Assembly (NCBI GenBank): GCA_029238785.1
Contig: JAQWFN010000004.1
Location: forward strand, 1 to 64,000
Reading direction: 5' to 3'
Origin: Flavobacteriales bacterium
Lineage (GTDB): Bacteria; Bacteroidota; Bacteroidia; Flavobacteriales_D; Sanyastnellaceae
Length of the DNA: 64,000 nt
Below, in pieces: positions 56,552 through 64,000 of the stretch (within the stretch, counting starts at the first letter, position 1; each line of letters begins with the position of its first letter). A model generated the notes under the pieces. The model was not told the origin of the DNA. It did no database searches and saw only the letters and a program-made list of their open reading frames with translations. The translations under genes and the position numbers were made by a program.

Positions 56552-57745
56552 TTACTTCCCGGGATAGGCTTTCAAACCTTCGCTCAGACACTCCATCGCT
56601 GCGCTCAGGGCCTCGGTATTTAGGACGTAGGCAATTCTAACTTGGTTCTTTCCGTGTCCGGAAGTTGAATAAAAACCAGCCGCGGGGGCCATCATCACCG
56701 TAGCGTTCTTGTAATCGAAGGACTCCAACATCCACTGGCAGAAATGCTCGGCATCATCTACTGGCAACTCAGCGATACAATAAAAAGCACCGCTTGGTTT
56801 CGGACAACGAACGCCAGGAATGGCATTCAAGGCATCAACCACCAAATCTCTTCGTTTCACATACTCGGTAGAAACATCGTCAAAATACTGTTGAGGCGTT
56901 GCAAGGGCCGCTTCTCCGGCGATTTGTCCTAAGGTAGGCGGACTCAATCTCGCTTGTCCGAACTTCAAGGCCGTAGCCATCACTTCTTTGTTCTTTGAAA
57001 TCATGGCGCCAATTCGCGCTCCGCACATGCTGTAACGCTTCGACACCGAGTCAATCAAAATCACATTTTGCTCCAGGCCTTCCAAATTCATCACCGAAAA
57101 CGGTTTCGCACCATCGTAACAAAACTCCCTGTAAACTTCATCAGCGAAGAGGTACAAGTCGTGCTTCAACACCAATTCACGCAATTGTTCAAGTTCTGCC
57201 CTTGAATACAAATAGCCCGTTGGATTTCCTGGATTGCAAATCAAAATTCCTTTTGTCCTTGGGGTGATTTTCGCTTCAAAATCTGCAATCGGAGGAAGAG
57301 CAAAACCGTCTTCAATTTTCGCCGTAACAGGAACCACCTTCACGTTGGCCGTTTGAGCAAAACCGTTGTAATTGGCGTAAAAGGGCTCTGGGATAATCAC
57401 CTCATCTTCTGGATCGAAACAGGTCTGAAATCCAAAAATCAAGGCTTCAGAACCGCCCGTCGTAATCATGATATCTTCAGCATTGACCGGCATGCCGTTT
57501 TTTTGGTAGTAAGCTGCCAAGCCCTTACGGTAGCTTTCATACCCTTCGCTGTTGGAGTACTCAATCACCGTGCGCTCAATATTCTTCAAACGGTCGAGCA
57601 CTACTTGCGGGGTGTTGATGTCTGGCTGACCAATATTCAAATGGTAAACCGTTTTACCTTGCTTCTTTGCTGCTTCTGAAAATGGAACCAGTTTTCGAAT
57701 GGGTGATGAAGGCATGTGTGCCCCTTTGATTGAGATACTTGGCAT
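56552..57745 (-). CDS. Class I pyridoxal-phosphate aminotransferase (aspartate type)
   Basis: 397 aa. PLP lysine K236 in LIDSVSKRYSMCGARIG, D202 (ADEVYREF) for the pyridine N, NPGNPTG (171-177), and conserved MITTGGSEALIF. Fold type I; it probably transfers the amino group between aspartate (or another amino acid) and 2-oxoglutarate. The substrate is not readable from the motifs. A TAATTTCG near-promoter lies about 20 nt upstream. Confidence 0.9.
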   Translation of the reverse strand: MPSISIKGAHMPSSPIRKLVPFSEAAKKQGKTVYHLNIGQPDINTPQVVLDRLKNIERTVIEYSNSEGYESYRKGLAAYYQKNGMPVNAEDIMITTGGSEALIFGFQTCFDPEDEVIIPEPFYANYNGFAQTANVKVVPVTAKIEDGFALPPIADFEAKITPRTKGILICNPGNPTGYLYSRAELEQLRELVLKHDLYLFADEVYREFCYDGAKPFSVMNLEGLEQNVILIDSVSKRYSMCGARIGAMISKNKEVMATALKFGQARLSPPTLGQIAGEAALATPQQYFDDVSTEYVKRRDLVVDALNAIPGVRCPKPSGAFYCIAELPVDDAEHFCQWMLESFDYKNATVMMAPAAGFYSTSGHGKNQVRIAYVLNTEALSAAMECLSEGLKAYPGK

Positions 57746-58071
57746 GAGCTGAATTTTGTGCTGCGAAATTAAGATATATATCCACGTTGCGAAACATTGA
57801 ACTTAGGAGAACTTCAAATTCTTGTAAAGCAAAGGCTGCATGGTGTGTTTCATATCGAGCGATGTTAATGGCTTCGCCGGTTTATTGCTGCTGGCGCAGC
57901 TGTTTATGCGCTTGCTCGGGGTTTTGGGGCTAAGTAAGGCGGGATGAGTTAGATGCCAGATAGCACCTAATTCGCTTGGGTGTGCTGATGAAATTAATTC
58001 CTCCCATATTTCGTTGATTTGAAGCGGAAATACTTTTAAATGCGTGGTATGCTGAAGGTTTTTAAAACAAA
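57746..58071. other. Intergenic region between the aminotransferase and GNAT genes
   Basis: 326 nt, with the likely aminotransferase promoter (TAATTTCG at 57764-57771 on the minus strand). A 35-codon ATG frame at 57840-57947 (plus strand) has a run of Leu, but nothing supports its translation. No RNA gene or strong hairpin seen. Confidence 0.5.
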
Positions 58072-58521
58072 TTAAAACCGGTAATACATGAATTGGTGCG
58101 GACCAATTTTAGGCACTTCATACCATTCATCAATGCGCTCAAAGCCTAGCTTTTCATAAAAGCCCAAGGCTACTTTTCGGGCGTCGCACCAAAGCACTTC
58201 CATTCCCTTGGCCTCCACTAGCCTTAATGCTTCTTGTACAATCATTTTTCCCGCTCCGCTTCCACGAACTTCGGGCAAACTCGCCATGGCCCTTAAACGG
58301 TATTGCTTTTTATCTTCGATTTTGCTGCTGTGCATTTCAAACAAGGAACAAACAGCCACGAGCTGATCGTCTAAAAAAGCCCCAAGATGAATGGCATCTT
58401 CACGTTCGTCAATATCAATAACGCAGTCTTTTTCTTGCTCAATGTGTGGCCACAAAACCCGGTGGCGAACCGGGCGGGTTGCTTCAGCTGAAATCTGTTT
58501 CGTCGTCAATATCATTTTCAA
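58072..58521 (-). CDS. GNAT-family N-acetyltransferase
   Basis: 149 aa. Acetyl-CoA loop RGSGAGKMIVQEAL (about 91-104) after the beta-4 strand YRLRAMASLPEV, and the late FYEKLGFERIDEWYEVPKIGPHQFMYYRF segment. The donor is acetyl-CoA; the acceptor is unknown. Its start region overlaps the 3' end of the S4 gene by 38 nt, so a later start is possible, but co-transcription is clear. Confidence 0.85.
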   Translation of the reverse strand: MKMILTTKQISAEATRPVRHRVLWPHIEQEKDCVIDIDEREDAIHLGAFLDDQLVAVCSLFEMHSSKIEDKKQYRLRAMASLPEVRGSGAGKMIVQEALRLVEAKGMEVLWCDARKVALGFYEKLGFERIDEWYEVPKIGPHQFMYYRF

Positions 58522-58873
58522 AAAATTTCTCCCAATCTCGACGCTCTTGCTTGGTTGGTCTACCTGTACCGTGCGGACGCTCTACACGCTGCAATCGCAT
58601 CATTTCCAACTTATCTAACTCTTCTTGTGGCGTGAGGTTTTTGCTGTACTCCTCTACCAATTTAGCTCCTACCCTACTGTTTGGAAGGCCGGTAACCTTG
58701 TATGTAAAATGTACTGCTCCTTTTCGAAGCTCAATAATATCGCCCACTTTCACTGAACGAGCTGGTTTCACCACTTCTTCATTCACTTTCACCTTGTTTT
58801 CCTTTACTTGTGAACTGGCTAAACTTCTGGTTTTATAAACCCTGATGGCCCAAAGGTATTTGTCTACACGCAT
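58484..58873 (-). CDS. S4-domain RNA-binding protein (Hsp15/HslR-like)
   Basis: 129 aa. The S4 domain is at the N-terminus (MRVDKYLWAIRVYKTRSLASSQVKENKVKVNEEVVKPARSVKVGDIIEL), as in Hsp15. Hsp15 binds 50S subunits carrying stalled nascent chains. The C-terminal part is charged and ends DIDDETDFS. It is followed by an overlapping GNAT gene and lies 15 nt after the TonB receptor gene. Confidence 0.88.
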   Translation of the reverse strand: MRVDKYLWAIRVYKTRSLASSQVKENKVKVNEEVVKPARSVKVGDIIELRKGAVHFTYKVTGLPNSRVGAKLVEEYSKNLTPQEELDKLEMMRLQRVERPHGTGRPTKQERRDWEKFFENDIDDETDFS

Positions 58874-58888
58874 GAAAGATATTCCAGT

Positions 58889-61294
58889 TTAAAGTTCGAT
58901 GATAATTCCAATCGCAGGTAAAACATTTCCGTTACTGGCGTCGAGTAACTGACCAGCGTAACTCCCCGGAGTATTTGGATCTTGTATGGGTAATCCGTTT
59001 TCGTCTGTTTGAACCGTCAAAATGGGCTGTAAAGGTGTTACTTGATTGTAAATGTTTTGAATATCCAAAAAGACGTTCAAATTCCACTTATCAAAGAACC
59101 ATTTTTTATCTACACGGATGTCCAGTTGGTGAAAGGCATTGATGCGCTCTTCATTCAAACGAGAATAATCGAGTAAACCTCTTCGCGCCACATCCCAAAC
59201 ATCGGCACGCAAACTTGATTCTACGTCGTAAGGCGTAAACGGTAATCCGCCTGAAAACTGGAATCGAAAACCGACTTCCCAATTTCGTTTTAACTTCTTG
59301 CCTCCGGTTAAGCTGACGATGTGCTGACTGTCCCAACTCGATGGTCGGTAAGCCCCGGTGGCATCTTTGAACTCGCTTCTCACAAAAGTATAGGCCAAAA
59401 TACCAAACCAGCCTTTGTACAATTTTTGTTGAAGCAAGAGTTCGGCTCCGTAAGCCCGACCTTCAGAAATGGATCGTACCTCTTCATTTCCAATCACCCC
59501 AAAATCCGCCCCCAAATTCGCCAAACTGATGCCCTTATCAACACTGAAAGGATATTGGTCGTAATCTTTGAAGAAGCCCTCCACAGAAATAACGGTATTT
59601 CGCTCGGGGTAATCGTATTGGAGTCCGGCTACCAATTGTTTGTTGCGGATGTACTTCAAACCCTTGTCGCGGTTCACTAATCGTCCGTTTTCTGTATAGC
59701 CCAAAACCGTGTAGGCGGGCAGTTGGTAGTAAATTCCGGTGTTAAAGTTGGCACTCAAGCGGGGTGTCAAGGCATAACTAGCGCTGAATCTTGGCGAGAA
59801 CTGATTGAGTGGGTTCAACATTTCCGAGGAATACTCGTTGGCATCCATTCTCACGCCGAGCGACAAAACCAAGCGCTCTGCAAGAAAACGCTTGCTGCTT
59901 TGGGCAAATGCACCAAACTTGTGCATGTCGAATTCACTGTAGAAATTGAAAGGAACCACGTTTCCATTTTCAAAAGAAAACTCCTGAAAATCACTGCGGT
60001 TATTGAACTTCGCATACTCGTAATTCAAGCCGTAAGTGAGCTTCACGCTGTTTTTCAAAAACAAACGGCGCTCTAACCTGAACTTGTTTTCAATTTCCTG
60101 AGAGATGTAATCGCGCACCAAAGGCAAGCTCTCGTCGTTGTCAACATGCTTAAACGATCGGTTGTTCAGCATGTTTCTGCTGAGAACAAAGGTCCAACGC
60201 CCCTTTTCATCAAATCGGTCCCACTTGGCACCTATCGCGTAGTTCCATTGGGTATCAATCGACAGTACATCGAGAAGGTAACGGTTTCGCTCAAAATCTT
60301 CTTCCGTGGGATCTTGACCCAAGTTCAAATTCAAAGAAAACTGATCAATCGCCCCCAAACCAAGCACGGTAATGCGGTTTTTATCGTCGGGCTTGGCGGT
60401 CCACTTGAACTGAAAATCGTTGTACGTAGGTAAAAAAGGCAAGCCAATTTGCTCAAACAAGAGCTGGAGATAAGACCTTCTTGCCGACATAATGATCGAC
60501 GACTTGTCGCCTGTTGGTCCTTCCAAAGTTAAGCCCACATCGCTTGTTCCTACAACCAGGTTCCCCGCCCAGCGGTCGGTTCTCCCTTCTTTAAAACCGA
60601 AGTCAAAAACACTACTCAAGGCATTCCCTCTTGTTGCGGGAAAAGCACCGCTATAAAACTCCACGTCTTGAATAAAGTCCACATTAATCAGACCTACTGG
60701 TCCGCCAGACGCACCTTGTGTAGCAAAGTGGTTGATGTTGGGGATTTCAATGCCATCGATAAAAAAGCGGTTTTCATTGGCCGCTCCACCTCGAATGATG
60801 ATGTCGTTTCTAAACGAAGGAATACTGGCCACCCCAGGCAGGGAACGAATGGCTCTAGAAATATCCCTGTTCCCTCCAGGGTTTCTTTTCACCTCATTGA
60901 TCCCAATTTTCCGAACGCTCAATGGGGCTTCTTCCTTATTAGCAAAACTGCTCGTAGCCACTTCGGCTACCTCCAATTCTACCGCTGCTTCTTCCAACTG
61001 AATATCTGCTGTTGCCACCCGGGCATTCGACACTTGGATTTCAAAAACACGTTGCGTTTTGAAGCCAATGAAACTCGCTTCGAGGTTGTAGAGTCCGGGT
61101 TCTAGTCCGGTGATTTCGTAATTACCATCAATATCACTGGTGGTTCCTTTTGTATCGCCTTGAATGATCACCGTGGCAAATGGAATGGCCTCGTTGTTCT
61201 TCAGGTTGGTGATTTTTCCTTTGATGATGCCGTTTTGAGCCAAAGCAAAGCTCGAAAGCAAGAGCAGTAATAGTGCCGCACTAAAGTTTTTCAT
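58889..61294 (-). CDS. TonB-dependent outer-membrane receptor with carboxypeptidase-like domain
   Basis: 801 aa from ATG 61294 (MKNFSAALLLLLLSSFALAQ), the signal peptide; a longer frame opens at 61342. After it comes a CarboxypepD_reg-like domain (GIIKGKITNLKNNEAIPFATVIIQGDTKGTTSDIDGNYEITGLEPGLYNLEASFIGF), then the plug (SVRKIGINEVKRNPGGNRDISRAIRSLPGVASIPSFRNDIIIRGGAANENRFFIDGIEIPNINHF) and a 22-strand barrel. The ligand is unknown and no SusD partner is adjacent. The protein imports a substrate with energy from TonB. Confidence 0.92.
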   Translation of the reverse strand: MKNFSAALLLLLLSSFALAQNGIIKGKITNLKNNEAIPFATVIIQGDTKGTTSDIDGNYEITGLEPGLYNLEASFIGFKTQRVFEIQVSNARVATADIQLEEAAVELEVAEVATSSFANKEEAPLSVRKIGINEVKRNPGGNRDISRAIRSLPGVASIPSFRNDIIIRGGAANENRFFIDGIEIPNINHFATQGASGGPVGLINVDFIQDVEFYSGAFPATRGNALSSVFDFGFKEGRTDRWAGNLVVGTSDVGLTLEGPTGDKSSIIMSARRSYLQLLFEQIGLPFLPTYNDFQFKWTAKPDDKNRITVLGLGAIDQFSLNLNLGQDPTEEDFERNRYLLDVLSIDTQWNYAIGAKWDRFDEKGRWTFVLSRNMLNNRSFKHVDNDESLPLVRDYISQEIENKFRLERRLFLKNSVKLTYGLNYEYAKFNNRSDFQEFSFENGNVVPFNFYSEFDMHKFGAFAQSSKRFLAERLVLSLGVRMDANEYSSEMLNPLNQFSPRFSASYALTPRLSANFNTGIYYQLPAYTVLGYTENGRLVNRDKGLKYIRNKQLVAGLQYDYPERNTVISVEGFFKDYDQYPFSVDKGISLANLGADFGVIGNEEVRSISEGRAYGAELLLQQKLYKGWFGILAYTFVRSEFKDATGAYRPSSWDSQHIVSLTGGKKLKRNWEVGFRFQFSGGLPFTPYDVESSLRADVWDVARRGLLDYSRLNEERINAFHQLDIRVDKKWFFDKWNLNVFLDIQNIYNQVTPLQPILTVQTDENGLPIQDPNTPGSYAGQLLDASNGNVLPAIGIIIEL

Positions 61295-61397
61295 GATCTG
61301 TGTTATGTGAAAAGAAACACGCTTATACCTGAATAGGTTCAATACAAGTTAAATTTCATGCAAAATAAGCCGTTCGAATCCAACTTCGGGCATGGTA

Positions 61398-62018
61398 TTA
61401 AAACTCTAAATCAAGATTTAACGCTATCCGCAGTTTTTCCAAAGCCGGATTCTTTTCCTTCATGGCTTCGTATTTTTCTTTATCGGAATACGGACGAGCA
61501 TCTCCTTCTTCTGCTTCGAGCACACGAAATTTGAGTTCTAGTCCTGGCGCTTGTAGCTTTTCTCGTAGGTGTCCCAAAAGCTCACTCCGGTAACGTTCCA
61601 ATAACGGCGGTTGCGTGCTGTTGTTCAAAGACAGGTCGATGGTGTTCTCATGAAGGTCGGGAATATTGGTGGTAAGCAAGGTATAAAACGAGGCTTCATG
61701 GGTCTGTTTCACCTGTTCTGCATAGTCTTTCCAAGCGTCTTCAAAGAGGCGTTTATCGATTTTAACTATTGGTCCGCGCGCTTCCTCCTCTGCTATTTCT
61801 TCCGGTGTTTGACTTGGTGATGCTTGTTGATGATTGGCCTTTCCAAGTTCTTCTCTCACCACAAACCGTTCATTCGGTTTTACGCGAACGCCTTGTTGCT
61901 TTAAAATTCCGGTAGGTTGCGCAATGGGGTTTGGCTTTTTAGAAAAGGCATTAATCACCTCCACTTCTCCTCCTTGGCTTGACGAAACTGTTCCTTTTGC
62001 CTTGATAGAAGGCACCAA
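61398..62018 (-). CDS. dnaX: DnaX tau-specific C-terminal segment (out of frame with the core)
   Basis: 206 aa if started at a TTG at 62018, but the same frame is open back to the A10 run at 62055-62064. Read as a continuation after a one-base shift it gives ..KARRLVPILRNAHLVPSIKAKG. It matches the tau end in kind: a Pro/Gln-rich linker (QQASPSQTPEEIAEEEARGP) and a helical domain (FEDAWKDYAEQVKQTHEASFYTLLTTNIPDLHENTIDLSLNN). In other bacteria tau binds DNA polymerase alpha and DnaB. Alone it would be non-functional, so I read it as the second part of dnaX. Confidence 0.85.
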   Translation of the reverse strand: MVPSIKAKGTVSSSQGGEVEVINAFSKKPNPIAQPTGILKQQGVRVKPNERFVVREELGKANHQQASPSQTPEEIAEEEARGPIVKIDKRLFEDAWKDYAEQVKQTHEASFYTLLTTNIPDLHENTIDLSLNNSTQPPLLERYRSELLGHLREKLQAPGLELKFRVLEAEEGDARPYSDKEKYEAMKEKNPALEKLRIALNLDLEF

Positions 62019-62041
62019 ATGGGCGTTACGCAGGATGGGAA

Positions 62042-63151
62042 CTAGGCGACGGGCTTTTTTTTTTGAGCGATTTGAGCAGCTAGCGAACCGATTTGCATCA
62101 AAGACAACTCGATGAGGAGTCGTTGGTTTTTACTGATCTTGTAGCTCTGATCGGCCTTATTGCACACCTCCATGGCTTGGATGAGCCACATCAAAGAAGG
62201 TTGCTGCGCTTGCTCGCGGTACCTGGCTTTGAGGTCATCACTTACTTCCATGAGCGAGAGGGTTGCTTCATCGGCACACACCATGAGGTTGCGCAAATGA
62301 TCGCCAAGGCCAACAATGAAAATGTGTCCGTCAAAACCTGCCTTCAGAATCTCATTAAAAATCAAGAGTGCTTCAGAAATGTTTTCTTCGTGAAGCGCTT
62401 GGGTCATTTTAAAGTAGTAATCGTAATCGAGAATGTTCAAGTTACTAATTACCGCTTGGTAGGTCAGTTGATGGTTTGAAAAGGCCACAGCCTGATCGAA
62501 GATAGATAGCGCATCTCGAAGAGCTCCGTCTGCTTTTTGGGCGATGATGTGCAGCGCTTCCGGTTCAGTGCTTACTTTTTCTCGTTCAGCAATCATTTGG
62601 AGGTGCTCCACCATGTCGTTGATGCTGATTCTATTGAAGTCGAAAACCTGACAACGCGAAAGAATGGTTGGAAGGATTTTGTGTTTTTCAGTAGTAGCGA
62701 GTACGAATTTGGCATGTGCCGGTGGTTCTTCAAGTGTTTTCAAGAAGGCGTTGAAGGCCGCCGCACTGAGCATGTGCACCTCATCAATCACATACACCTT
62801 ATACTTACCCGTTTGCGGTGGGATGCGCACTTGCTCCATCAAGCTCCGAATATCGTCTACACTGTTGTTTGAAGCCGCATCCAACTCAAAGATGTTGAAG
62901 GCATATTCTCCTTCAAGATCTTGGTCAAAATCGCCCCCTTCATTTGGCATCCATCCATTAATCGCCTTCGCGAAAATTCGGGCACAAGTGGTTTTACCTA
63001 CACCTCTTGGCCCACAGAACAAATAGGCATGGCCCAACTGTTCTGAATCAATGGCGCGTTGAAGTGTGGCTTTGATGGACTTCTGTCCAACCACCGTATC
63101 CCAATTGTAAGGGCGATATTTCCTGGCCGAAACCTTGTAGGCTTTATTCAT
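62042..63151 (-). CDS. dnaX: DNA polymerase III gamma/tau subunit, clamp-loader core (gamma-like product)
   Basis: 369 aa from ATG 63151 (MNKAYKVSARKYRPYNWDTVVGQ); a longer frame begins at 63172. Walker A GPRGVGKTT is at 47-55, DEVH at 123-126, and sensor 1 FVLATTEKHKI follows, then domain III. The frame stops right after the A10 tract with KKKPVA. Unlike the usual DnaX there is no zinc-binding CxnCxxCxxC insertion: the site is replaced by KAINGWMPNEGGDFDQDLEGEYAF. The product would be a natural gamma-length subunit. Confidence 0.92.
   Translation of the reverse strand: MNKAYKVSARKYRPYNWDTVVGQKSIKATLQRAIDSEQLGHAYLFCGPRGVGKTTCARIFAKAINGWMPNEGGDFDQDLEGEYAFNIFELDAASNNSVDDIRSLMEQVRIPPQTGKYKVYVIDEVHMLSAAAFNAFLKTLEEPPAHAKFVLATTEKHKILPTILSRCQVFDFNRISINDMVEHLQMIAEREKVSTEPEALHIIAQKADGALRDALSIFDQAVAFSNHQLTYQAVISNLNILDYDYYFKMTQALHEENISEALLIFNEILKAGFDGHIFIVGLGDHLRNLMVCADEATLSLMEVSDDLKARYREQAQQPSLMWLIQAMEVCNKADQSYKISKNQRLLIELSLMQIGSLAAQIAQKKKPVA
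62055..62064 (-). other. dnaX: A10 slippage-type tract in dnaX
   Basis: GCT C followed by ten A and then GCCC on the coding strand. With 10 A the core ends at TAG 10 nt on; with 11 A (one extra) the tau frame continues without a stop. The tract lies at the end of domain III, where gamma and tau diverge in other bacteria. Confidence 0.9.
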
Positions 63152-63301
63152 AGCGAAATGCAAATATCGCACTTTTGTAGGAGTTGAGGAAAGGGAGTTG
63201 TCAACACAGAATAAACATTAAATGAACAGGCTTAAAGCAGCGCTTTGCCTCAATAATTGAAGAAAAGAAGCCTTGAACTTGCCGAATGTCAAAGATTTGG
63301 C

Positions 63302-63309
63302 TACTTTTG
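63302..63309 (+). promoter_or_regulatory. Promoter of the rpsF-rpsR-rplI operon
   Basis: TACTTTTG is a full -7 match, with CTTG at 63278-63281 20 nt upstream. The rpsF ATG is 34 nt downstream. Confidence 0.6.
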
Positions 63310-63343
63310 CACCCCAAATTTTATAGTAAATAAATCAATTTTT

Positions 63344-63691
63344 ATGAATCGTTACGAGACTGTTTTCATTATGACTCCCGTGCTGTCTGACGAACAGGCA
63401 GCGGAAACAGTAAAGAAGTTCAAGGACTTTATTGCTGACAACGGAGGTAAACTCGTTCATGAAGATTCTTGGGGACTTCGCAAATTGGCTTATCCAATTC
63501 AGAAGAAGACCACAGGATTCTATCATTTGTTGGAATTTGAAGCACCAGGTGAAATTGTTCGCCCAATGGAGGTTCAATTCCGAAGAGACGAGCGCATTAT
63601 TCGCTTTTTGACTACCCGCATGGAGAAACACCATGTTACTTACGCGGAATCACGTCGAAACAAAAAAACTCAAACAGCGTCAGCTGAATAA
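63344..63691 (+). CDS. rpsF: 30S ribosomal protein S6
   Basis: 115 aa from ATG 63344 (MNRYETVFIMTPVLSDEQAAETVKKFKDF), the family N-terminus; an in-frame upstream start at 63257 lies before the promoter element. WGLRKLAYPIQKKTTGFYHLLEFEAPGE is typical S6. It pairs with S18 on 16S rRNA. First gene of a rpsF-rpsR-rplI unit. Confidence 0.95.
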   Translation: MNRYETVFIMTPVLSDEQAAETVKKFKDFIADNGGKLVHEDSWGLRKLAYPIQKKTTGFYHLLEFEAPGEIVRPMEVQFRRDERIIRFLTTRMEKHHVTYAESRRNKKTQTASAE

Positions 63692-63710
63692 CCCTTTCAA
63701 GTCCTGAACA

Positions 63711-63971
63711 ATGGCAGATAAAGTAAGATACCTCAATCCTATCCAGATTGAAACTGTTAGAGACAAGTATTGTCGTTTCCGTAAATCTGGAATCAAGTAC
63801 ATCGATTATAAAGATCCAGACTTCTTGTTGAAGTTGTGTAACGAACAAGGGAAGATCCTTCCACGTCGTTTAACTGGAACTTCATTGAAATACCAAAGAA
63901 AAGTAGCTCAAGCTATTAAGAAAGCACGTCACTTGGCATTGCTTCCTTATGTTGCTGATATGCTCAAGTAA
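63711..63971 (+). CDS. rpsR: 30S ribosomal protein S18
   Basis: 86 aa. [61 protein letters not shown] is the S18 core. Binds S6 in the 30S platform. It lies 19 nt after rpsF. Confidence 0.96.
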   Translation: MADKVRYLNPIQIETVRDKYCRFRKSGIKYIDYKDPDFLLKLCNEQGKILPRRLTGTSLKYQRKVAQAIKKARHLALLPYVADMLK

Positions 63972-63991
63972 CCCTTTAATCTTAATACATC

Positions 63992-64000
63992 ATGGAAATT
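63992..64000 (+). CDS. rplI: 50S ribosomal protein L9, first three codons only
   Basis: ATGGAAATT (Met-Glu-Ile) begins 20 nt after rpsR and matches the L9 N-terminus; rplI follows rpsR in this operon in most bacteria. The window ends here. Confidence 0.6.

Noticed and set aside
57840-57947. 35-codon Leu-rich open frame in the gap before the GNAT gene
   Set aside because: Short, no promoter and no conserved motif; could be chance.

Overview
The window looks like a chromosomal segment from a flavobacterium-like member of the Bacteroidota. The evidence is C-terminal type IX secretion (T9SS) sorting domains, a PorE-like T9SS protein, a type III glutamine synthetase, -7 promoter elements of the form TAnnTTTG, few Shine-Dalgarno sites, and several conserved Bacteroidota-only proteins (DUF2851 and others). 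I see no phage, insertion sequence, integron or CRISPR array. Apart from some secreted or surface genes it reads as core genome.

Layout. 1-13 kb: rsmE (cut by the window edge), pckA, a DUF423 membrane protein, a FAS1 lipoprotein, a DUF7935-like protein, an FG-GAP T9SS cargo, mdh, a MORN-type protein with a lipoprotein, rarA, an LpxL-type acyltransferase and a PhnP-like hydrolase. 13-15 kb: a conserved protein of unknown function with a TTG start. 15-28 kb (minus strand): the transcription/translation block tRNA-Thr(UGU)-Tyr-Gly-Thr(GGU)-tuf-tRNA-Trp-secE-nusG-rplKAJL-rpoBC. 28-37 kb: hpf, a Xer recombinase, rpsU, an acyl-CoA dehydrogenase, apt, an HhH protein, an AGCS symporter, a K+ channel, a PspC protein and DUF2851. 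37-45 kb: a broken lipoprotein gene, pyrF, prfA, purM, a PorE-like protein and glnA (type III). 45-52 kb: a very large PNGase F-like/LamG T9SS protein and an ATP-grasp ligase overlapping a two-protease fusion. 52-58 kb: three glycosyltransferases, a T9SS lipoprotein and an aminotransferase. 58-64 kb: a GNAT protein, an S4 protein, a TonB-dependent receptor, dnaX, rpsF, rpsR and the first codons of rplI.

Three genes have interrupted reading frames. rpoC has an in-frame TAG at codon 1178 of about 1432. dnaX switches frame exactly at a run of ten A residues at the end of the clamp-loader core, where other bacteria make the short gamma subunit by recoding. A small lipoprotein gene at 37 kb carries a one-base frameshift. 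An intact release factor 1 gene lies in the same window and other genes end in TAG, so the rpoC TAG should be a real stop. It is therefore either a sequence error or something biologically striking. The dnaX case is a plausible programmed slippage site.

The least explained functional unit is the GshB-like ATP-grasp ligase whose gene overlaps that of an N-formylglutamate amidohydrolase/QEGLA (DUF1704, MATCAP-like) metalloprotease fusion. The pair looks like a ligase plus hydrolase acting on the same amide or peptide bond.
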